A stretch of 64,000 nt of DNA from Annona cherimola (Eukaryota > Streptophyta > Magnoliopsida > Magnoliales > Annonaceae). The notes below the pieces were generated by a model that was not told the DNA's origin, did not search any database, and saw nothing but the letters and a program-made list of their open reading frames with translations. The stretch lies in the NCBI GenBank assembly GCA_030490835.1, contig CM059972.1:13493764-13557763 (forward strand), written 5' to 3'. Shown here piece by piece: positions 24,342-33,994 of this stretch (positions are counted from its first letter, which is position 1; the number at the start of each line of letters is the position of its first letter). A program made the translations under genes and the position numbers.

Positions 24342-24519
24342 CCCCTTCTTGGACCTACCCAGCCATGCAGGTAGGCCAAGATATTGATGAAATTCCTAAC
24401 CCAAGGAGCCTAGTAGTTGGGTAATCGCTCCCCTTGTGTTGCTTCCCACATTTGGGCTGAAGAAAACCAAGGTTTTATCAACATTGATTATCTGTCCCGA
24501 CGCCTCCGAGTAATGTTTA

Positions 24520-25366
24520 AGGATGGTCATGAAGTTCCTGATATCCTGTCATGTAGCCCGAAGGAAAATGAGAGCGTCGTCCACAAATAACAGGTGAGAG
24601 AGAGTTGGCCCCTGTGGGTTGAGCCTTATGCCATGAATACTCCCCTGTGTGACCGCATTAGAGATAAGAGAGATAAACCCTCGGCGCACAGAATAAACAG
24701 GTACGGGAAAAGCGGGTCACCCTGCCGAAGGCCCCTAGAGGGTTGGAAGTATCCAGATTTGAAGCCATTGATATTCACCCGGTACTGTACTGTTGTTACA
24801 CACTTCATGATTCAGTTTATCCATGTGGGATTGAAATTCATCGCTTCCATGATCTGTTGTAGGAAACTCCACTCCACTCTGTTATAGGCTTTGGACATGT
24901 CCAGCTTTATAGTCATCTCCTGCTTTTCCCTTTATTCCGTCTCCGCAGAGCATGGATCGCTTCATAAGCAACTAGCATATTGTCAGTGATCAGTCTTCCC
25001 GGGACAAATGCACTTTGTTGCTCGCTGATAAAATCCTGGAGTGATATCTTGAGATGGTTTGCCAGGACCTTCGCCAAAATCTTATAGGCAACATTGCATA
25101 AGCCAATGGGTCTAAAATGGGATAAACACTGAGCTCCTACCCTTTTCGGGACCAAAATGATGGTGGTGGAGTTTAAGTCCCGAACATGGCTCCCTTGTGT
25201 ATCCATATCTTGCTCCTCAATGAACTGTTTGCACCAACCAAAAACATCCTGCTCCACCGTCCTCCAGTGTGCCTGAAAAAATCCCGCCAACATCCCATCC
25301 GGTCCCGGAGCTTTGGTGGGGCTCATAGCTTTCATTGCCTTCGCGTCCTCTTCAAATTCCAGCGCT
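24520..25366 (-). pseudogene. Reverse transcriptase domain of the LINE (broken)
   Basis: The order of conserved blocks is intact: APGPDG near the start, then STTIILVPKR, FRPIGLCNVAYKI, SAFVPGRLITDNMLVAYE, KLDMSKAYNRVEW (motif A), GLRQGDPLFPYLFILC, and FVDD (motif C, usually FADD in plant LINEs). A frameshift after KGKSRR (about 24913) and a stop between the motif A block and MKCVTTV break the frame. The first residues of the open frame (MIGVMISSKDNK) are translated MITE sequence, not LINE. In motif A the second acidic position reads N in place of the usual D. Confidence 0.85.
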
Positions 25367-25482
25367 TTTATAATTTTATTATCTTTACTACTTATCATTA
25401 CCCCTATCATATCACATCATTTGACAACTTATACTTTTTAAAAATTTTCATCAAAAGTTTTATCCATTCCCAAACACACCCC

Positions 25483-26442
25483 CTGTATCTATTTTCACAT
25501 ATTTTCATGCAATTATCGCCACAACGCCTCTGGCATCATGGAAAGACGGGGGCCCACGAGACGGGTGCTGCTGGCTTCAACTCCTACCACCCACGCGTCT
25601 CGAGTGTGTGCGCAAATTTTATTTTTTCCTGCCTATGTGCGGGTTTCACTGTATTTCCATGTACGAGAGTTTTACAGACGTTCCCGGTACGAAGTATTTA
25701 CAGAAATATCCCTTTTTGATTCGAGGGTGATAAATGTACTTGATTTTGTAATATTAGTTATCACATTATATAAATACCAATAAAAAAGTATTTAACCATC
25801 GTATTTTTTATTATTATCTATATATTTCAATTATTTTTTGTGTATTTACATGCAATTATCTCATTTACTTTATTTTTACTTTGTTTATTTTTACTTTTTT
25901 AAAAAAATCTATAAAATTTTTTTTCTCACTTTTGTTATTCACGCCAAGAGGACCAGGATCCATGGAGAGCAGGCTATGTAATTTCATTGGTGAAAATGAT
26001 AACTCTTCATTTTGGCTGGCCGGGTACGACGGTCTCAAAAACTCCGGAGTCGTGACACCTCATATGCTCGTTGCACGCAGCCGTCTGAAACGGCAGGCGT
26101 ACCGCATCCACTTCTTTGCGACTATCTATACTGGAAGAGAAATGGAAGAGTGGCGGGCCCCGCAATGCGTCGTCGCAACACTGATGGCCTTTTGTCTTCT
26201 TCTGGCGAGGCGTGGACCTGACAGCTGCCGCCGTGGACAAGACACTCTGACTCCCTGCTCCACCCTCATCAACTTTGCACTCGCGATCCACCTTTTCTCG
26301 TCTTTTTTAATTCACTTCGAAATGACATTTATGATGTGGGGAAAAGATTTTTATTTTTATCCAATCCTGCGGTGGCACATGACGAGTCAACTTTTCTCTC
26401 TCTCTCTCTCTCTCTGTTTTTTACCCCCGAGGATGTATGCAC
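25483..26442. other. Unassigned, partly GC-richer stretch
   Basis: It contains a 191-codon plus-strand open frame (25881-26456) with overlapping frames on the other strand (26007-26291). No domain, codon pattern or homologue is recognised. The frame runs into a (CT)n tract (26395-26415) that supplies its SLSLSL residues. I treat it as non-coding. It could be decayed single-copy DNA from the ancestral gap between the two genes. Confidence 0.35.
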
Positions 26443-27464
26443 GGGTGGGAAACTGAAGGGGCGCAGTAGGTCAGGATTCGTTAAATTGATTCTATTTTTT
26501 AAAAGTTCATTTTGAACTTATGTTTATATGAGTCAGGATAAAATTAATTTAAATTTTACTTTTTTTAATATGGGTGTGTTTGGTTGGAGGTAAAACTTTT
26601 GATGAAAAGTTTATGGAGTAAAAGTTATCAAATCAATAGAAAGTGATGTGATATAATAGGAGTAATGATGAGGAGTAAAGAGAATAAAGTTAAAATAGAT
26701 AGGTTAGGTGTATGGGTAGTTGTGTAGAAATGATTGAAAAGTAGGGTAGTTTGTATAGAAAAATGTGAAAAAATAATTAAAAAATAGAATAATTATGGAG
26801 AGTGAAAAGTTTTAGATTGAAAAGTTTTAGTTGACACTTTTTTGCCTTAAACAAACACACCTTAAGTTTCAAAATAAATTTCAAATCACTATCGAATAAG
26901 TTTCGAGACAATGGATCAAGTAAAAAATGTAGTTCAAATTAAATGATTTGAAAATTTTATATACTTATCAAATAAAAAAATACATTAATAGTAAATTTAA
27001 ATGTTATATACTTTAATATTTTACTAATTATTAAAAAATATCTCATTACGAAAATAAAAATATAAGGAAATATAGTATAATTTTTTTAAAATAAGTTAAT
27101 ATACAATTATACATAAGAGTTATATATATGTGCAGATTCTTCTTATTGACTCTTATATTGTTTTTTAGATAAATTGATTCTTCTATTGTCGATAAAATTA
27201 ATTATAAAAAATGTGAGAATTTTGAAAGAAAATAATAATAAGATTTAAGCATAGGCTTATAATTTTTAATAAATTAATATATACGGAGCGGTTTGGGACT
27301 CTTCAGGTCAGGACATGGTTGACTCACCTTGACCTTATTTATGAATTTGGGTTAAAATTTCTGACTCATCCTTATATCGAAGTAAAAAAATATTAGTTTT
27401 ATCCCATTAAAAATGAGTCGAGTCAAGTTTGGGTCACAGGGTGACCTACCTCAATTCCCAACCT
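26443..27464. mobile_element. Family G TIR element with a nested family A MITE
   Basis: The left end is GGGTGGGAAACTGAAGG and the right end CCTCAATTCCCAACC, an approximate inverted pair. The long interior around 26900-27240 (CGAGACAATGGATCAAGTAA, AATATTTTACTAATTATTAA, AGAGTTATATATATGTGC) is closely matched by 57600-57850. A family A MITE occupies 26571-26867 and is absent from the 57.4 kb copy, so it inserted later. Confidence 0.68.
26571..26867. mobile_element. Family A MITE nested in a family G element
   Basis: The left end is GGGTGTGTTTGGTTGGAGG and the right end AAACAAACACACC. The interior is near consensus (AGTGATGTGATATAATAGG, AATTAAAAAATAG). No clean duplication at the ends. Confidence 0.75.
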
Positions 27465-27664
27465 TAGTTGTATATGCTCAATAATAAAAGTTTCGATGAA
27501 AAATTTTTAACCTGCTACTCTCTCTTAACGCTCGACATCATATGCGGTACCCGTTAGCTAAAAACGGGAGTAGATTAGAACTGGAATAGTGGCGCTCCCG
27601 AGGATGTCACATAAAAAGAATGACAGTATATGCGTGAGAAGGCAGGCTTTGATACAATACCCCC

Positions 27665-27935
27665 GGTGCTTTAACCCATTTTTTTAAATTTTTTTTTGAA
27701 TTTTTTGTATACAACTGTTAATCTAAGTGTATTTAACAAGTATATCGATTTTACCATTTTTGGAGTATTTTAGATATTTATTTTTTATTTTTAAAAATTA
27801 GTGTCATTTTAGTAATTTTAAATTACCTAAAATGTCACTTATTTTCAAAAATAAAAAATAAATATCTAAAATACTCCAAAAATAGTAAAAATTGATACAA
27901 ATGTTAAAAACACTTAGATTAAACGATCATTGTTC
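27665..27935. mobile_element. Family D hairpin element with very well matched arms
   Basis: The left arm runs TTAATCTAAGTGTATTTAAC, CATTTTTGGAGTATTTTAG, ATATTTATTTTTTATTTTT. The right arm gives the inverse AAAAATAAAAAATAAATAT, CTAAAATACTCCAAAAAT and TTAAAAACACTTAGATTAA. The arms are about 110 bases with few mismatches around a centre near 27825. This is one of the cleanest hairpins in the window and so probably a recent copy. Confidence 0.75.
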
Positions 27936-28014
27936 TACTTGTAACAGTTTCTGCTGTTCTGATCTGCGTAAAAAAGGGAACTTTGGCAAGGGCGACATCG
28001 TACTAGTAAATGGA

Positions 28015-28490
28015 ATTTGTAAGGAATCTGCGTTATAAATACTTTAACTCCATGTAGTAGCATTTTAAACCTTAATATTTACATATTAGTATATTAGACC
28101 TTGCGGAATTTTAATCTTTACATTTTAAAACCTCACTCGTAATATTGTTAAAAAGTACGATTAAATTGACGTGTAATGTGGAAAATACTCATATCTGTAT
28201 CAAAAATAAGGCAACTATAGCCAAAAACTAACATCATCCACGCAATGGAACTTCATGATTCTCAGGAGGTGATGACGTTCAGGAAGATAATGTTAGCTTT
28301 TAATCACAATTATCTTACTTTTTGTACAAATATAAAGATATTTTTAACATTATGCATGGATGTAACGGCGTTTTTTAATGCTATTACAGATGAGGATTTA
28401 AAATGCAAATATGGAAAATTTGAAAGTTTAATATGCGAATATGCAAACTTCGGTGCCCAAAATACTAATATACAAAGTTAAAATGTTTAT
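28015..28490. mobile_element. Foldback element related to family E
   Basis: The left side reads CTTTAACTCC, ATTTTAAACC, TTAATATTTACATATTAG. The right side reads GATTTAAAATGCAAATATGG, GAAAGTTTAATATGCG and ACTAATATACAAAG, approximately inverse in order. No coding sequence. Boundaries are uncertain. Confidence 0.4.
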
Positions 28491-28609
28491 GGCGTAAGTT
28501 TTCCGAAATTGACTTTTGCCACGTAAAATATTTCATGCGGCTTCCAACCATTTTCTGCATATGATAGATTAATAATCATATGCAACTGCCTTGTGGTTTA
28601 GGTAACTAG

Positions 28610-28869
28610 TCGAGAGTTCGAATCCACGGGCGTGCGGATTTCGACAAAAATATATGCGTGGGAGCAGTAGGTCTCCCGGATGGATGTAGTGTGAGAACGG
28701 GTGATCTCCCAGGTGGTTATTGGAAGCTGTGTCTTCCTTATTCTTTCGTGGAGCTGTGTCTCCAGGCTTCTTTGGGAAAGATGTATCCCTTATATTTGTA
28801 AGAATGTCTCAGATCTTCAAGTATGATATGTGTTGAGATATATGTAAATGTACCAATCAAAAAAAAAAA
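28610..28869 (+). mobile_element. SINE, family S2, with 9-bp flanking repeat
   Basis: A B box GAGTTCGAATCC lies at 28613-28624 and an A tail at about 28859-28869. GGTAACTAG occurs directly before (28601-28609) and directly after (28870-28878), as a target duplication of a 5'-truncated copy would. However, the bases before 28601 (CCTTGTGGTTTAGG) resemble a pol III A box, so a longer SINE with a chance repeat cannot be excluded. A related unit lies at 61.8 kb (also ending ATCAAAAAAA). Confidence 0.65.
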
Positions 28870-29024
28870 GGTAACTAGCTTTGATTGCATGTCAATGTAT
28901 TTGCTATCGCCGCTGCAGGTTTGAAGGCGTGCACGTGTTCGGGATGATTTAGCCATTTAGGTGACATTTGGCGATCAAAATTCGTGACTTTCCATTTTTT
29001 TCTCCCTCCAGTACATTTTTTCGC

Positions 29025-29495
29025 AAACGATTTAACTATATTACTCTTGACAAATATATCCACTATGTTTAACTCTAATCCTAGATATACCCCCTGTATT
29101 TTCAAATTTTCAGATATACTCACAATGTTTGTAGTTAATCTCAAAAAGCCTACTCCGTTAAAATTGTCAATTAAATTTTTATAAATGCCCAAAATACCCC
29201 TATTATAAAATAATAAAAATAAAATAAACTAGAAAGAAAATGAAATTAGAGCTCTCTAAATTTAGAGCTCATGTGCAATTGGGGCATTAGTGAATTATAA
29301 TATTCAAATTTTCAATTGTGTCCAAAATCTTATAGTCATATTAATAATTTCGTATATTAACTAACGACGTTAATTCATGGATTAGGCCTTTTTAGGATTA
29401 ACTGCAAATATAGTAGATTTATCTAAAATTTTAGAGATGTAGTGGAGATATTAGAAATTATGGTCAAATGTCATGGTATATTTTTAGAAAAGACC
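29025..29495. mobile_element. Family E element
   Basis: The words ACAAATATATCCACTATG, GATATACTCACAATGTTTG, AATGCCCAAAATACCCC, GAGCTCTCTAAATTTAGAGC and GCAATTGGGGCATTAG follow the same order as in the 4.2 kb copy. The right side has the inverse theme and ends near GAAAAGACC. More diverged than the 4.2 kb copy. Confidence 0.55.
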
Positions 29496-29645
29496 ATAAT
29501 TCTATTTATTTCAATTTTATCCCTATACTCTAATCATTTTGTCTTATAATTACTTTATTCTTTCCAACTTTACTCATATCATTTCATATGATTCACACAA
29601 TTTTTAAATATTCATTTTCCTTTATCCAAAATTTGAATGTTCCAC
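29496..29645. mobile_element. Family C MITE fragment
   Basis: It has TTTATCCCTATACTCTAATC, CTTTACTCATATCATTTCAT and ATTCACACAATTTTTAAAT, matching one half of the 14.5 kb copy. The other end is missing. Confidence 0.5.
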
Positions 29646-30129
29646 CAACGAATCAACAATCAAGCTAATTTTGCTCTATTTCAAGATGTTGCAATATAAG
29701 TTTGAGAATTAGGTAGTCGATGAACTATTGAAATAAATAATTTTAAATAAAATGGGCAGGTTAAATCTTAATTTGATCATCAATGTCAAACTTATTTGCA
29801 GTCTTTTGCACACTAACACATCCCTATTATAAATTACTATGAGATTCAAATAAAATTGTGGATAGATATCAGCAATTTTAATAGTTTCGTATAACTATAA
29901 ATATTTTTAAGGGGACATGATCATCCAAAACTTTGACTAATAAGATTTTTATTATCATAATAAAACAAATAAGTTTAAACCAAATGAGTTGTTTAATCAA
30001 TTTAGTCATCAAAATGGCTCAAAATGTGACAACAGCACTAAAATCTCAATTGGCGCCATAAAAGCATTTTCCGTTGTTACCATTCCTCTTTTACTTTACA
30101 TATTCTGAACACTCTTGGGCGAATTCAAC

Positions 30130-31060
30130 TAGCTGAACAAATGATACGAGGCAATATAAAGAGGGAAAAGAAAAAGATATCAGGGAATGTGGTCCATACT
30201 AGGTTCTCTTGTATTATTCTATATAATACGATTGACTGTTATTTTATTGAAGAAAGATGTTTCACAGAATCAGATGGCATCATATTCATGGGTTGCATGA
30301 GCTCGCTCCTGCTTCTTCTTTAGATGTGTCAGACTGCTGGATTCTTCCAATTACCCTCCATGTAAAACTCTCCGCTTCCCCGCCCCGTATCTGCTTTCCA
30401 TGCATCTTTTCTTCGGTGCTCTCTATAACGCTTTTAATGATGAGCGAAAGCGGGTCTTGTTGCTTCCCGCTGCTGACTGCTTGCCGAGAGAGATAAAAGG
30501 AGAGGGATTTGAGAATCTCGGGGCTGGGTAGGGGCGCAGTTTTCTCTTTTCTGTTGGCATGCTCTGATAGCGGCAGACAGTGCAATCCAGCCTCTGTGTA
30601 GTAGTGTGTACCAGGCTATTAGTTACTGCGCTCCACTTTCTATATCTGCATCTTTGACAGGCGCTGGTTTTGATTCCCAGTATTGAAACCAGTTGGAGAG
30701 GAATCGAATTGGAACCGGCCCCCTCCGCTACCGCCACCTCTTCCCCTCTCCACTCGCCCGTGCGTTGCAGGCACCTCCTACTTGGCTCCCTCTTGTATGC
30801 CCACTTTTGCACTGATTCGCTTCCTCGTTGGACGGAAATAATCCTCGTAGCATGTTGTGCCCGCCCCCCTCAATCGGGACATTCATGTACTGTTGTAATT
30901 TGCGTTCCAGCTGGAGTTATGCTTCTTTACTTCCTGAGATTGGACGGTAAGGAGATCTCCAATGGGGCATTGATGGAATGTAATGATGTTAGGATTATTT
31001 TCTTAAGTTATTTTTTTTAAAAAAAAAAATTCTTGCAAATTTTCAATTTTCAAAATATAA
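30130..31060. other. Unassigned, less AT-rich stretch; no gene called
   Basis: It holds a group of overlapping open frames on both strands (for example 99 codons at 30286-30585 and 129 codons at 30423-30812 on minus, 116 codons at 30670-31020 on plus). The composition differs from the surrounding transposons, so this may be a relic of a gene or ancestral spacer, but no domain is recognised and the frames conflict. Confidence 0.35.
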
Positions 31061-31082
31061 TTTAAAAGTTTTCATTCTCCAT

Positions 31083-31374
31083 ATTACACACAAAACATGT
31101 CAATGAAAACTTTTCAATCAAAAACTTTTCACTCTCCATAATTACCTTATTTTTTAATTATTTTTTCACATTTTCCTATATAAACAACCCTACTTTTCAA
31201 TCATTTCCATACAAATACCCATACAACTACCCTATCTATTTTAACTTTATTCTCTTTACACCTCATTATTACCCCTATCATATCACATCATTTTCTATCA
31301 ACTTAACAACTTCTACTCTGAAAAGTTTTCATCAAAAAGTTTTACATCAAACCAAACACACCCTCAACTTCTTC
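31083..31374. mobile_element. Family A MITE
   Basis: It runs from TTACACACAAAACATGTC to AAACCAAACACACCC. The interior words match the 3.4 kb copy in reverse complement, including the unusual ACACACAAAACATGTCAATG end, so these two copies form a subgroup. Confidence 0.75.
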
Positions 31375-31879
31375 TTTTCATCCAAATCCATTCCCTTGAA
31401 AGAGGTAATGTTACATCGAACCCAATAAATTTGCACATTTATATTTTATACCTAGAGTTTTTATAATTGCACTTTAGATCTTACAATATTTTCATTTATT
31501 GCAATTTAGACCTTGCCATTAACCGCCATTACAATGATGTCTACATTGCAACAAATGAAAACTTGAAGTGTCTAAAATGAAAATATAAAGTCCTCAATAT
31601 CTTCTTTGCAATTATCAAACATAAAAGGTTTAAATACAAATATTCAAAAATTCCATATTACTTGGATGATGTTTGATAACGTTAAAAATTGTGGAATTTG
31701 GTACAATTTCGACCCTAGCAAGTAACACAATAATGCCTATGCAATACTACTAAATGTTGAATATGTAACAATATTAAATGCATTTCTTGTGTACAAATTG
31801 GACACCACAAGCTACGACAAGGGTATCAATAGCCTAAAGAACACAGCCTTCCCATCGATTCTCGTTTGAACAAAAATAA

Positions 31880-32520
31880 TGAAATTCTAGTTAAAGGACT
31901 CAATCACAAAGACCTTGAAATGAGGTACAATCTTCTTTAGAAAATTGGAAGATAGCTGACAATCTACATCGAAGATAGCTATGAATTCATAGTCATTCAC
32001 ATAAATACAATTCATTGCTGATTTGAATTCCCTGCTTTGTACCCATCATCTCTAATGACTTGGTTCTAGTAGACGACATTCGCCCCTCTATTGCCACTTT
32101 TCAACATCTTCCTTGATCAAAATTTGCATCATGAGATCATTAAAGTCATCCAAAACTTGAATCAGCAAGTTCAACCTCGGCCAATCCAGATTGCAACATG
32201 CAGCAATCTACTACTGATAAACTTGAGGAATCCCACAAAAACGAACCACAGGAAAAAAATCGCTTTTAAAATCAAACAACATAGAACTCTCATAGTTTTG
32301 GAATCTAAAATTGAGATTCAGTAAACACAAGTACCTCTTTCTCATTGCACATGAGGATTTAGACAAAAACTATGGGAAGGTATCTACCTCATGGGCGCTT
32401 GTTTTGCGACAATCTTTATCCTCCTTGCACAATCCTAAAAGCAACCCAAGCACAAGACCAGACAGTCGAGGCTCTGTATCAAGAGTAACACCATGCAAAT
32501 GTCTGCAAGCAGCTACCACC
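31880..32520 (-). pseudogene. CSLC-like (xyloglucan glucan synthase) pseudogene fragment with retained intron
   Basis: Reading the minus strand from about 32515: LIQSLDCLVLCLGCF, then a diverged ARRIKI stretch, then GRYLPIVFV and MCNEKE up to 32335. An intron-like gap begins GTACTT at 32334 and ends near 32223. Then [59 protein letters not shown] and [10 protein letters not shown] follow to about 31911. This is the transition into the GT2 glycosyltransferase domain of cellulose-synthase-like C proteins, which make the beta-1,4-glucan backbone of xyloglucan in the Golgi. Stop codons replace several Gln/Arg codons and frames shift several times. The Asp of IFDAD is read as FDVD. Intron retention means a DNA-level duplication, not a retrocopy. 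The weakly similar VQTR stretch near 31870 may be the end. It is closer to CSLC than to CSLA by the CNLDW and KWQ-RGANVVY words. Confidence 0.75.
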
Positions 32521-33990
32521 GATACATTTGTCATGCAACGAATGGCAGCATCGACAACTTCCAAGTTGGTGCCATCAAAGGTACTACTTGTTCTCATCAA
32601 AGGCGCAATGAATGTTTATTGAGGAAACTTGTACATTCTTACAGCTTCCTTTATCGCCAGTGGCGTCGATGGCCAGCTAAGGGTTGCTTGGCGGGAAAAA
32701 GTACATGTTGTTAATGTGTGCGTGGGGGGACATGATGGAACACTGGATAGGGGAGCTCGACGAAGTTTGGAGTGAGGAAGGGTATTTTTGAAATCAAACA
32801 CTTTGCTAACATCTTGCTGGCTTCCATTTAACGACAATTGTTAATATGGGATTATATGTAATTTTGGTGAAACTATGTGTGAGTAATATGCGATTAGTGA
32901 AACTACATGAGTATATCTGCAATTTCAATTAAACTATATGAGTATATATGCAAAATACCCTATTAATCCCCATCATAGTTGTGGAACTAATCAATTCAGG
33001 AAAATATACCTTATAATTTTTCATTGAAACTCATATATCCATATGATTGGTCTTTTCACACAATCTTAACCCTAACATTACTTTACCTGAGTTAACTCAG
33101 TTACAGGGTCACTCTACTGTCGCTTTGCTAGAGTGACCCCAATCCATCTCAATCTTATCATTAATAGTCCATCTAAATCATGTCATTGTTTTGCAAAAGT
33201 CACATTACCACTTAGCTAGCAGTCATAAAAAATACTTATTTTTCTATTGAAATAATATTAGCGATCAAACTTGGCCTCAACTAAACAAGAACTATCATAA
33301 TTGATTGCATGATTATACTTGAGCTCTTTGAGTACGTTCATTTATGATGGATATTATTGAACAATGGTTGAGAACCTATGACACACTCTTTGTCAATACT
33401 TTAGTTATGTTAAATTAAGTTATGATTAGATCACTTATCAATATAAAGTTAGAATCTTGCAAGATCTACCATAATGTCTTACTTTTGGATTCATTATGCT
33501 TACTTTTAGTATAGCTTTTTCATCAAAATTGCAATAATGTGTCATAAATTTTTATATAACTCAAACATGGAACCTAGGTTCTTAACCCCTTATTGCAATT
33601 CCTAGGGTTATGCAATTTTCCTTATTCATATTGCATTTGTCCCATGTATTTCACCAGCTTAGCCAAACTAGTCGCTAAGTTAATTCATCGAATCACCTTA
33701 GTTACTGAGCCAATGGTTTTGTTAACTATGTTGTCAAGCCTAACAAGTCATGTTCCACTTTTTTTAAAATCTCACAAATAATTGAAAGAACCAAACAATC
33801 AACTTAGTTCTATTATTTTTAAATTTTTATGAATAGCTAAGAAAATCAAGTAATCCAATTCATTAGGTTACTCACTAAGCCAACGTTATTATGACTTAAT
33901 CTTAGTCGTTCATTCTTTCTAAGCATTTTAGCTTTTTGTGATTATAAGAAGAGCGAAGTCACTTCATTCTGCCCTGACTTGAGGCATTCT
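32521..33990. other. No functional gene recognised
   Basis: The part to about 32840 is less AT-rich and may be further decayed sequence linked to the CSLC pseudogene, but I cannot align it. The rest is AT-rich intergenic DNA with a tandem-like theme AAACTATATGAGTATAT at 32900-32960. Confidence 0.4.
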
Positions 33991-33994
33991 TGAA

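Larger units (their letters stand above)
22495..25366 (-). mobile_element. L1-type LINE, 5'-truncated, inserted in a MITE
   Basis: This is a minus-strand non-LTR retrotransposon of about 2.87 kb. Its 3' end is a 10-base A tail (T-run 22495-22504). Its 5' end is a sharp switch to MITE sequence at about 25366. Read 5' to 3' it encodes the reverse transcriptase from early in the domain, a zinc-binding zf-RVT region, and a plant-type RNase H. ORF1 and the endonuclease are missing, which is the usual 5' truncation of target-primed insertions. Several frameshifts and stops make it dead. A clear target duplication was not found because the site is T-rich. Confidence 0.88.
22332..25482. mobile_element. 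Family A MITE split by a LINE insertion
   Basis: The left half (22332-22494) starts GGGTATGTTTAGCGATGG and runs through ACTACCCTACTTTTCAATTA. The right half (about 25367-25482) resumes with TTATTATCTTTACTAC, TCATATCACATCATTTG and ends TTCCCAAACACACC. Joined, the order of words matches intact copies such as 36627-36907, so the LINE landed inside the MITE. Confidence 0.8.

Noticed and set aside
25367..25410. Start codon of the LINE reverse transcriptase frame
   Set aside because: The first dozen codons are MITE sequence; the LINE itself is 5'-truncated and has no native start here.
25881..26456. 191-codon open frame as a gene
   Set aside because: No domain, no splice or codon evidence, conflicting frames on the other strand, and its C-terminal part is translated CT microsatellite.
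30286..30812. Minus-strand frames of 99 and 129 codons as a gene
   Set aside because: They overlap each other and a plus-strand frame, with no recognised motif. Composition alone is not enough.
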